From: Bacteroidales bacterium
GTDB taxonomy: Bacteria > Bacteroidota > Bacteroidia > Bacteroidales > P3
Assembly: GCA_017545365.1 (NCBI GenBank)
Contig: JAFWOP010000087.1
Location: 1-35,085 of the forward strand
Length of the DNA stretch: 35,085 nucleotides
Direction of reading: 5' to 3'
Shown piece by piece: positions 7,123-14,597 of the stretch. The position numbers were made by a program, and so were the translations under genes. Position 1 is the first letter of the stretch; each line of letters opens with the position of its first letter. The notes below the pieces were generated by a model, which was not told the DNA's origin, searched no databases, and saw only the letters and a list, made by a program, of their open reading frames with translations.

Positions 7123-7950
7123 TTATAGATCATTGTTTATAGGTTCAATATGATTATCAGCTATAGCTTTTTCCAAATTGACGTAATTCCAAAAGTTTTT
7201 ATAACCTCGGTCCTCCATTTCCCACTCCATATAATCTTCTAAATCCAGCATCAACTTTTCTGTTGCCGCCTTTTTACTATGCTCATCATGATAGGATTCG
7301 CAATTTCCCAAAATATCCTGTTCCACAAACATACCACCTGTTTCAATTCTCGCATATACCATTCCGAAAAAGAGCGGACCGGACTCATCGTTTCCTACAT
7401 CTTCAAAATAAACGGATAACTTTACATCCTCAACAGACAACGGCTTGTCAACCATTACACAATCTTCCCATTGCTTGAGTAGTTTTTTTAAGTTAGGAAA
7501 CTCGTTCAACCATTCTTCTTTTACGTACCACGCAGAATTCTTATAATCGAAATGGTCCCAAAAAGCTTTGTCATCCTTTCCAAAAGTTAGCCCTGCGGAC
7601 TCTTTTTGCTCACATAGCTTATGGTAGACATCTTCTTTCCACTCACCCTTTTCTAGGTCAACACTTTTCCAAACAGAAATATAGTTTTCATTTTCTATTA
7701 AGCTCTTCAAGAAATCACACTTGCTTTCTTCGTTTTTATACCAATCCCAGAAATCAAGATAGTCCAATGTAAAAATCCTATCATAGGTTTCTACATACAG
7801 TTGTATCATACCATAGTGCACTGTTTCACCATCTTCAACACTGTCCGTTCTATAGTCCAGGATAAACTTTGCACTCTTAACATTGTCAGGACTATTGAGC
7901 CGTAATCCTAATTCTAGCGCTTTCGATAATGATTCTGATCTTGTCATCAT
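7123..7950 (-). CDS. Hypothetical acidic protein
   Basis: I do not recognise this 275-residue protein. It has no signal peptide or membrane segment, and is rich in Asp, Glu, Trp and Tyr (for example DYLDFWDWYKNEE and LEDYMEWEMEDRG). It begins with a double ATG (MMTRSESLSKALELGLRLN). Two segments look like diverged copies: KSAKFILDYRTDSVEDGETVHYGMIQLYVETY and the stretch around EDVKLSVYFEDVGNDESG followed by LFFGMVYARIE. That suggests an internal duplication of a beta-rich domain. Its start overlaps the stop of a 25-codon ORF by ATGA, implying coupled translation. It is the last gene of the AT-rich run that begins with the HAD gene. Confidence 0.7.
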   Translation of the reverse strand: MMTRSESLSKALELGLRLNSPDNVKSAKFILDYRTDSVEDGETVHYGMIQLYVETYDRIFTLDYLDFWDWYKNEESKCDFLKSLIENENYISVWKSVDLEKGEWKEDVYHKLCEQKESAGLTFGKDDKAFWDHFDYKNSAWYVKEEWLNEFPNLKKLLKQWEDCVMVDKPLSVEDVKLSVYFEDVGNDESGPLFFGMVYARIETGGMFVEQDILGNCESYHDEHSKKAATEKLMLDLEDYMEWEMEDRGYKNFWNYVNLEKAIADNHIEPINNDL

Positions 7951-8024
7951 ATAGATGGAATTTCAAAAAGTAATGATTCACATTCTTCTGCCACAACTCT
8001 CTTCTCTTTCTTCTTCTCGTCCAT
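7947..8024 (-). CDS. Possible 25-residue micro-ORF coupled to the next gene
   Basis: An ATG at 8024 opens MDEKKKEKRVVAEECESLLF and ends with TGA at 7947-7949, overlapping the next gene's ATG in the ATGA arrangement. It starts 13 bases after the stop of the truncated SanA-like gene. It could be a real leader or coupling peptide, or the remnant of a larger gene. The only support is position and overlap. Confidence 0.35.
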   Translation of the reverse strand: MDEKKKEKRVVAEECESLLFEIPSI

Positions 8025-8036
8025 TATGAAGTGCTT

Positions 8037-8531
8037 TCATTGATTGATAAGATCCAGAAACATCTTCACCTTCGCAAAGTACTCACGTATAGTGGTAAGA
8101 TAGGCTCTCCTTGACGTTGGCATCTCAGCATTGAAAGCCTGTATGTTCTTCAAATCAAGCCCGAGATGTTCTGCCTGATAGATAGCCCGCTCGTTATGGA
8201 ACTGCTGAGAGATAATCGTAAAGCTCTTTAGCCCATATACCTTGCTGGCATTGATGACAGAGCATATCGTTCTATATCCTTTACCATCCAGAATGATATC
8301 ATTTGTTGGTACACCACGCACAATTAAGGAATCTCTCATGGATGTCACTTCGTTTACTCCATCAAGGCTGTTCTCATCGCCACTAATCAGAATCTTCTTG
8401 ATCTTTCCGGCCTTATAAAGATTCTCTGCCGCATCAATACGGGACTTGAAGAATTGGTTAGGTCTCCTTCCTATTCTACTCTGTGGAGTTGTTCCAAGGA
8501 GCAGTCCTACTTCTCTGGGACTAATGCTATC
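8037..8531 (-). pseudogene. 5'-truncated SanA/YdcF-like (DUF218) gene
   Basis: The frame is open from 8531 to the stop at 8037 and encodes about 164 residues that match the body of the SanA/YdcF family: VGLLLGTTPQSRIGRRPN, FKSRIDAAENLYKAG, ILISGDEN, TSMRDSLIVRGVP and IISQQFHNERAIYQA. These are DUF218 proteins linked to envelope functions. The usual N-terminal membrane anchor (about 45-60 residues) and a start codon are missing: an in-frame stop precedes the frame at 8532-8534, and the lipoprotein gene stops seven bases further upstream. A GTG at 8348 would give only the last 103 residues. This looks like a deletion junction. Confidence 0.7.
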
Positions 8532-8540
8532 TTATTCTGC

Positions 8541-9218
8541 TTACCATAGTTTCAGTTCAGGATGCTCTTTGACCAGCTCTAATATTCGATTTTTAGTAAA
8601 ACCGCTATTATCATCTTCAAGCTTGATGGCTCGAACAGAATAACCGGTAACAACTTCTCTATCTTCATCAACGTCGCTATATACCCATGCAGAGAACATA
8701 TTATTCGGGGAGTCAAGGAAAATGAATCGGATAAATAAGCCCCCTAAAAGGAATGGTTCAGTATCTCCCAAAACGAATTTTCCTTTAATGATCTCTTTAT
8801 AAGGTTCTAATCCGTCATCTTCTATCTTTCCGCTGAGATAGTCATCCAGATATTTCCGCAGACAGCGAATATAGTCATTGTCAAGCCAATCCTTGTCCTC
8901 AAAGTGGGCAAAGCGAATCTCATTGAGTCCCTTGTTGTTCGTCCCGCTATCTTCATTTGCTTGCAGGTTTTGCAATGTGTCAGCTATCTTTCTGATGCTG
9001 TCATACTGTTGTCTGCTCACTTTTACACCTAGGGAATAGCCCCACCAATCAATAGTTTCATTCTTTTCATTGATGACAAAGAATAAACTGTCGCCATTCT
9101 CTTGAACACTAACTATAGTGTCAATAGGCGATTTTGAAGATGTAAGTTTGCTGTCTCGGCAACTTTCAAGTCCCCCTGCACATAGGAGAATCAGTAAAAT
9201 GGCAATTATTTTTCTCAT
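8541..9218 (-). CDS. Hypothetical lipoprotein
   Basis: The protein has 225 residues. MRKIIAILLILLCAGGLESC is a lipoprotein signal with the acylated Cys at position 20, so it should sit in the outer or inner membrane facing the periplasm. The body contains SVQENGDSLFFVINEKNETI and a long helical, charged middle (DDYLSGKIEDDGLEPYKE), and no domain that I recognise. It lies 17 bases after the HAD gene on the same strand. The truncated SanA-like frame begins right at its 3' end, so its own C-terminus may also have been affected by that rearrangement. Confidence 0.75.
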   Translation of the reverse strand: MRKIIAILLILLCAGGLESCRDSKLTSSKSPIDTIVSVQENGDSLFFVINEKNETIDWWGYSLGVKVSRQQYDSIRKIADTLQNLQANEDSGTNNKGLNEIRFAHFEDKDWLDNDYIRCLRKYLDDYLSGKIEDDGLEPYKEIIKGKFVLGDTEPFLLGGLFIRFIFLDSPNNMFSAWVYSDVDEDREVVTGYSVRAIKLEDDNSGFTKNRILELVKEHPELKLW

Positions 9219-9235
9219 ATAGTTTGATAAATAGT

Positions 9236-9757
9236 TTATTCTTCAGCAATAGTATCGTTTAATATTGTAATCACCTTTCCGGAATCCTGTTCCGTGATTC
9301 CCACAACGGGATTGATTTGCACGAAGTGGCTCTGTTGTTCAGGCAACATATCGTTTACATCGTCAAGAATGGCGTATTGGGCTACGCTTCTCCTATGTTC
9401 TGACAGCCAGCCATTAATCTCAGTTCCCTTAAGTGGCAGCATTTCCATTTCTGTCAGGTCAGCATTCAGCAGCATTTCGTCACTTATTGCTTGGGGAGTG
9501 ATGCCGATTACCTTGCCTGGCAGATTCCTCCCTTTCCATAAGTCAATCATCGTAGACAGACCCCAAAACTTCCACGATGAGGAAATCACGATCTCTGCAC
9601 TAGTCTCGTCGATAATCTTTTTAAGATTGGCAACGGCCTCAGGGTCAAATGGATAGCCAAATCTCTCATCTGAAGCAATGCCGTTTTTGCAGCAGTACTC
9701 ATAATGGCGTTCTGTATTCTGCACACCATCAATGTCGAGGAATAGGACCTTTATCAT
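9236..9757 (-). CDS. HAD-like phosphatase domain protein (HAD_SAK type)
   Basis: The protein has 173 residues. MIKVLFLDIDGVQNT carries the HAD motif I DxDG. EIVISSSWKFWG is the serine motif II of the HAD domains found in 'Swiss army knife' RNA-repair proteins, and YAILDDVNDML supplies the acidic motif at the C-terminal end. Proteins of this stand-alone type are probable phosphatases; the RNA-repair link is known only from fusions. It heads the small-gene run that continues with the lipoprotein. A possible -7 box lies at 10010-10017. Confidence 0.8.
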   Translation of the reverse strand: MIKVLFLDIDGVQNTERHYEYCCKNGIASDERFGYPFDPEAVANLKKIIDETSAEIVISSSWKFWGLSTMIDLWKGRNLPGKVIGITPQAISDEMLLNADLTEMEMLPLKGTEINGWLSEHRRSVAQYAILDDVNDMLPEQQSHFVQINPVVGITEQDSGKVITILNDTIAEE

Positions 9758-9781
9758 CTGTATTTTTAAATAACTATGATT

Positions 9782-9829
9782 TTAAAAAGGTAAATCGTTA
9801 CCGTCGTCAGCCTTAAAGGCTCCGATTTC
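9782..9829 (-). pseudogene. Remnant of an SSB-like C-terminal tail
   Basis: On the minus strand a 15-codon frame reads EIGAFKADDGNDLPF and then stop, with an in-frame stop directly before it. An acidic tail ending in DLPF is the protein-interaction tail of single-stranded DNA-binding proteins, and some related Bacteroidetes proteins end similarly. Nothing else of the gene is left in this 315-base gap, so it is probably debris from a lost mobile or recombination gene. Confidence 0.5.
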
Positions 9830-10009
9830 TCAAGTATGGGTGGAAAGGGAGTAAGAATCACATTAATAGGTATTGTTATAGTAGAAACCGATCGAGGAAC
9901 CTTATACTCATGAAGTACAATATAAGCTCAGGAATCATTTTAGCAGCGTTCGTTATGATAATAGTAGCCAATAAAAGAAGATGCTTGATCTCTGTTTTGT
10001 TCTATTTCA

Positions 10010-10017
10010 CAAAGATA
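10010..10017 (-). promoter_or_regulatory. Possible -7 box upstream of the HAD gene
   Basis: TATCTTTG on the minus strand matches the Bacteroidetes -7 consensus. The nearest TTTG (10033-10036) is only 15 bases upstream, shorter than usual. It would give a leader of about 245 bases to the HAD gene that crosses the SSB-tail remnant. Apart from these two items, 9758-10073 holds nothing I can name. Confidence 0.3.
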
Positions 10018-10073
10018 AAGAGCTTGCTTCCACAAAGATCTATAGTCTTCAGTTGTCATATGGTTGATAGTGC

Positions 10074-11129
10074 TTATTCAATTATACTTTCACTTTCATC
10101 GTTATGCTTGTCCTTATTCTTTAGCACAGCTTCCTTGCTAGTGTTTGCATAGCAATACACACAGAAATGGCGGCATGTATTATACATGCCGATATCTTTG
10201 CTCACCATACAACCACAAATCTTGCGTTGTCCCGTATCCTTAACGTTTTTCTTTTTTTCAGGAATAGGTGGTAACTGTCCGAACATATCCCTTTCTGGCC
10301 ATTTCAGCGTGTGAAGGTAATAAACTAGTTCCTCATCTTCGGCAAAAAGACGTTTCATAAGTTCTCCATCAATACAACGATTGTGCTCTATCCCATATTG
10401 TTCTAAGTCAATATCTTCCGCACAGGTCGCCATTTCAACATCCCAACCTTCTTGATGCCAAGCATTACGAATCTTTTGCAATCCTTCAACTATCTCTATA
10501 CGCTGTGCAAGGTTGGCTTCTGCATTTTCAACATCTTCTTTAGAAAAAAGCATTGTTTCTTTTACAAGATTATTCTGAACTTTACGATATGCCTTAACAT
10601 CAACAAAGCTAAACACCAGTTTGTCAGTATATCCCTTCAGTTTGTTACCAACATTCCATATCCTTGTCAGCAACTCTCTCGGTCCTATGTTTGGCGTAAT
10701 AATGAGAGGGTCAAATCGCCATATTACTTTCTCTTTGCCAATAAGATCAGATAATGATTTGAATGTTTTCACGCGTTCTTCTATAGAAGGCACATTTGGC
10801 TCAAACTCCTCTTTCACATAGTCGTTCAATGTCACCTGGAAGTAATAATGGATCCCTCTTTTGTCTAGTTCTGGCAGATAGGGAATGATGGGCATAGGAT
10901 TCTTTGTCCAAAACACAATCACTCTACACCTTTCAAAAGAGATATACATCTTTTGATTGATGTTGAATGGATTATACCATGTACAATACCCTTTAGCCAA
11001 GCGGTTGAAGAACCACTTGGCATAAAAGGCCGGTATGTCCGTAGAACGGCTGGCTGATATAATAACAGGTGCCGTCGCATCTACCTTTTCGCCTTTGTCT
11101 GTTGTTATATTATGCTTATCAGATACCAT
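10074..11129 (-). CDS. DUF1848 protein with C-terminal cysteine cluster
   Basis: The protein has 351 residues. It matches the DUF1848 family: VIISASRSTDIPAFYAKWFF near the N-terminus, VIVFWTKNPMPIIPYL, HYYFQVTLNDY, VIWRFDPLII, and a C-terminal cluster in which CGC, then CRHFCVYCYAN (about residues 308-332), probably binds an Fe-S cluster. The family looks related to radical-SAM barrels, but its reaction is unknown. The ATG overlaps the end of the 807-residue gene by 11 bases, so the two are probably translated together. It is the last gene of the four-gene operon that starts at 16715. Confidence 0.85.
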   Translation of the reverse strand: MVSDKHNITTDKGEKVDATAPVIISASRSTDIPAFYAKWFFNRLAKGYCTWYNPFNINQKMYISFERCRVIVFWTKNPMPIIPYLPELDKRGIHYYFQVTLNDYVKEEFEPNVPSIEERVKTFKSLSDLIGKEKVIWRFDPLIITPNIGPRELLTRIWNVGNKLKGYTDKLVFSFVDVKAYRKVQNNLVKETMLFSKEDVENAEANLAQRIEIVEGLQKIRNAWHQEGWDVEMATCAEDIDLEQYGIEHNRCIDGELMKRLFAEDEELVYYLHTLKWPERDMFGQLPPIPEKKKNVKDTGQRKICGCMVSKDIGMYNTCRHFCVYCYANTSKEAVLKNKDKHNDESESIIE

Positions 11130-13542
11130 AGAAGCTCAAAAGTTCTTTTTCTATTTGTTCCGCTAATTGTGTTGTGAAAACGTTATACAATGAGGTTCTC
11201 TTTGGTGAATCGCCTCGACCTTCTTTCTTGCAAAGATTTATAAAGAATCTAATATGTTCACGTCTGTCATCTTTATAGTTCATCCCTGTAAATTTCCAGT
11301 TTTGCTCTAGTCGTCTGAATACTTCAGGCAACAAATGGATCAAAGATGGTAGACTTGGTAGTGTTTCATTTGACATAGAATTAACATACTGTCCTTTAAA
11401 TGTAGCCTGTGGCTGATGGCTATGACTATCAAATTGTGACTTTTCTTTGGGCGTTGTTTCTATCTGATTCGTTTTCAATATCTTAACAATGTTCCTATAT
11501 GCAGATGAAGATTTATCCAATATGTTATCTAAAATGAATAAAAAAGCTTCGGCATCTTGTCGTTTTGCTTCTAGTTCTATAACCTTGTTGATTTTTTCTA
11601 TTGTTTCTGCTCGTTGAGATTTGGACTTAGGCAATGCGGATTCAATAATTGAATAAATACGTTCTCTAAAGCTATCTTTAGAATATTTGGTGCTGTCTTC
11701 CTCGAAATTGGCAGCCTTTAATGCTTTATATACTTTTGTTCCTTTCCCTAAAACATTATCTGCAATGTACATAAATGCTTTAGGACTTTGCACAGCATCC
11801 TCTAGTTCTAGTGCTTGACTCACGGCACTAATAACCTGAGTTTGCTTCGATGGCTTTATCTCTATCTTGCTAATATTTCCCATGATTGTTGATCCAATGT
11901 TGCTTTCACGAATTTCGAAAGAATTGGACTGTGTTGGGAATTCCGCATTTAAGATACTAACACCAAACAACTGTTGATAAACATTCAGAACAAAACTCTT
12001 ATAATAGTCTCTATCTCCGTTTATTAGTGTAGAAGTAAAAGTTTTGGGCAAAGATGCAAAACCACGCGTTGCACCATACAAGCCGAATGCCAGACGGTAG
12101 TTGTTGAATCCGCATTGTACGAGATATTCAGACAGTCGGTCTATATTGTCTCCCTTTTGGCAGAACGCAGCAAAGGAGTTTAATACATCATTGTCTATAG
12201 AATACAAGTCAAAAGCAGAACTCTCCTGCAAATGGCTCAACAGGGCATTAATATAATTAGCCCATTTGGAGTCATTCCACTTATTTCCTAATTTCTGTTG
12301 AAGGATTTTACCTCCATTGTAGGCAATTGCCAAGGGTTCGTCAATCCCATTTTCATTCTTTACAGCTTCATACTCATTTCCTATTTGGGAATTAAGCAAG
12401 CTTTCATAGAATTCGGGCTTAACCGTTTTGTCGAGTACATTAACGCTGCCATCATTGCCAATTAGAACAAGTTCTCTGATTTCGTTTTTCTTTCCTTTGG
12501 AAAGGTTCGTTAGTTCTATCTTTCTGACAACAGAACTCAAGGTATCAATGGCAATATTATATGATTCGGGAGAATAAAACTCCACACATCTCCACAAGTC
12601 GTTGGCATCATATATTTTTCTTAAATGTAGTTTTGAGCAGAAATCTGCATAGATTCCAAGCCATTCCAATAAATCAACAACATCTTTTTTCTCCAATTTC
12701 AAGGGATTACTGCTAAGCCGCATATCTATGATATTGGCATTATAGAGTGCATCTTCATCAATGGAAGAATAAATGCGATTAAACTCCTTGATATCTTTTG
12801 ATAGAGACTCATCTTGCAAGTCAGAAGGCGTATGCGTTGGTGAATTCACGATAGCAGATAGCGTGTTACGCATTCTTCTAGCCAGCGATTTCAATTCTGC
12901 CACATCAGAACTAACAGTCATATTTGCTCCAATTAGATAGCAATAGACAAATCCTCTAATACGATCTATCTTCCTGTCTTGTTCTATATTTGATATGTCA
13001 GTGTCTATCTCTGTAGGCAGATAAGAAGAATCCCAATTGAACTCATCGTTGTCATTCTTAGAAAAGAAATCCTTGACGTTGTCAAAGAACCCTCTCTTCG
13101 CCTGAGGTTTGACAACTAGGTTTGCGCCATATAGCTTCTCAAACTTGTTTTCCAAACTTTGAGCCGCCTTGGTTAATACACCTTGTCGCTCCGCATAACT
13201 ATCGAAGTAAATCTTTGTATGAAATGGATTCAGAAATAGCGTAGAAGCAGAAACATATATTTCAACTCCATAATGGGAATCCTGTTTCGTGATAATTCCA
13301 GAAGGATAATCATTGCTTTCTATTTCAATAACCATCGGATAGTTCTCCAATTCTGAATCCTCTACAATAAATCGAGGATATTTGGAATAGAGAAGAACTA
13401 CACTGTCGAGGCTATTAGCTTCAACAGGATAAAAGCGCTTGTTGCCGAATCCTCTTCTTTGGTAGAACGACTTAGGAGAAATGGATTCAGTAGAGAATAT
13501 ATTGTTGAAGTTCAACGTACATGTTGGAATATATAACTTCAT
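11119..13542 (-). CDS. Large protein of unknown family (807 aa)
   Basis: I recognise no domain in this 807-residue, probably cytoplasmic protein. It begins MKLYIPTCTLNFNNIFS and has no signal peptide or membrane segment. Two segments of about 45 residues repeat: around 572-618 (LELEDAVQSPKAFMYIADNV) and around 647-693 (IELEAKRQDAEAFLFILDNI), both followed by a YKAL/YRNI helix, so the C-terminal third contains a duplicated helical module. The last 75 residues (HLLPEVFRRLEQNW onwards) are basic. It lies between a helicase gene (11 bases upstream) and the overlapping DUF1848 gene, and may be the scaffold or sensor of the system. Confidence 0.8.
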   Translation of the reverse strand: MKLYIPTCTLNFNNIFSTESISPKSFYQRRGFGNKRFYPVEANSLDSVVLLYSKYPRFIVEDSELENYPMVIEIESNDYPSGIITKQDSHYGVEIYVSASTLFLNPFHTKIYFDSYAERQGVLTKAAQSLENKFEKLYGANLVVKPQAKRGFFDNVKDFFSKNDNDEFNWDSSYLPTEIDTDISNIEQDRKIDRIRGFVYCYLIGANMTVSSDVAELKSLARRMRNTLSAIVNSPTHTPSDLQDESLSKDIKEFNRIYSSIDEDALYNANIIDMRLSSNPLKLEKKDVVDLLEWLGIYADFCSKLHLRKIYDANDLWRCVEFYSPESYNIAIDTLSSVVRKIELTNLSKGKKNEIRELVLIGNDGSVNVLDKTVKPEFYESLLNSQIGNEYEAVKNENGIDEPLAIAYNGGKILQQKLGNKWNDSKWANYINALLSHLQESSAFDLYSIDNDVLNSFAAFCQKGDNIDRLSEYLVQCGFNNYRLAFGLYGATRGFASLPKTFTSTLINGDRDYYKSFVLNVYQQLFGVSILNAEFPTQSNSFEIRESNIGSTIMGNISKIEIKPSKQTQVISAVSQALELEDAVQSPKAFMYIADNVLGKGTKVYKALKAANFEEDSTKYSKDSFRERIYSIIESALPKSKSQRAETIEKINKVIELEAKRQDAEAFLFILDNILDKSSSAYRNIVKILKTNQIETTPKEKSQFDSHSHQPQATFKGQYVNSMSNETLPSLPSLIHLLPEVFRRLEQNWKFTGMNYKDDRREHIRFFINLCKKEGRGDSPKRTSLYNVFTTQLAEQIEKELLSFYGI

Positions 13543-13553
13543 AATGCTAACAA

Positions 13554-14585
13554 TTAGAGTTTAAGTTTTGGACCGTTTATAGAAAGAGATGTCTCATACA
13601 GGTCTTTAGGAACATCATCGAATAAACTTGAAAGATTGCCAGAGTGCAATATATATAAAGATTGGTATGTACGTGTAACTGCAACGTAAAGCGGATTTCT
13701 GTTGTCATCATCTTCAACTGTGCAATCTGGTAAAAACACATTTTCAAATTGAAGACCTTTAGAACTATGATAAGTCATTAATTTGGGATTGTCCGATGTG
13801 AAATCCAAATCCATATGTTGCCCAAATTTAGCTTCCACATTTAGACCATGTTCTTGAAAGTAGTTGTACGCCTCTTCAACTTCATCATTTTGCCTAAAAA
13901 GAATTCCAACATCTTCCATGTGTTTGTTCTGGATTAATTCTATAATAGCGTCGTATTGTTTTTCGACAGTTGGATATTCAAGAATCCTAGGTTTTTCCGT
14001 GCCTTCTACAGTACAACGTTCTTCTAGTTCATCATTTTCAGAATTAATGTACTGGGCAACGCGAGCTATCTTTTTGGGAAGGCGGTGATTAAAGACCAGC
14101 TGCTCTACTGGAAATTTTGTGAAATACTGTATGTCTTCCATTGATACAGTTTTCTTGTCTTGGATAAATGTATATAACTGTTGAGCAGAATCCCCATATA
14201 GCAATAATGCTTTCCTTGCTTTTGATCTAAATAACTCTATATCCTCTTTTGAAAAATCCTGCGCTTCATCAACAATAATATAGTCAGCGCTAGGGCATCC
14301 TGCACGATTTACCCAATGCCAATGATAATCTACATTACGTTGTAAAATACCAACCTCTTTAATTCCGTCTGCCATATATTGCATTAGAGCTTTAGTAAAG
14401 ACAATATACATATAGGAACCACGATGCTCATCTTGGATTTGTTTTGCTTTCCACAAAGCCAAAATGGATTTACCACTTCCAGCACACCCCTTAACAATAT
14501 AAGAGTTGTCTGTTTTCTTATTGATTACCTTAACTTGATAGTCATCAAGTTCAGAATCTTTTACATAAAAGCTTCTTTTAGCCAT
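13554..14585 (-). CDS. Compact superfamily 1 (UvrD-like) helicase / ATPase
   Basis: The protein has 343 residues. Walker A is GCAGSGKS (residues 33-40), Walker B with motif II is IIVDEAQDFS (about 104-113), motif III is LLLYGDSAQQLY, motif IV is VFNHRLPKKIARVA, motif V is LMTYHSSKGLQFENVFLPD, and motif VI is YVAVTRTYQSLYIL. It is about half the length of UvrD and lacks the large 1B/2B insertions. Such ATPases move on or remodel DNA or RNA; this one probably acts with the nuclease-methyltransferase fusion encoded 12 bases upstream. Confidence 0.88.
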   Translation of the reverse strand: MAKRSFYVKDSELDDYQVKVINKKTDNSYIVKGCAGSGKSILALWKAKQIQDEHRGSYMYIVFTKALMQYMADGIKEVGILQRNVDYHWHWVNRAGCPSADYIIVDEAQDFSKEDIELFRSKARKALLLYGDSAQQLYTFIQDKKTVSMEDIQYFTKFPVEQLVFNHRLPKKIARVAQYINSENDELEERCTVEGTEKPRILEYPTVEKQYDAIIELIQNKHMEDVGILFRQNDEVEEAYNYFQEHGLNVEAKFGQHMDLDFTSDNPKLMTYHSSKGLQFENVFLPDCTVEDDDNRNPLYVAVTRTYQSLYILHSGNLSSLFDDVPKDLYETSLSINGPKLKL

Positions 14586-14597
14586 ACATTTGTAGTA

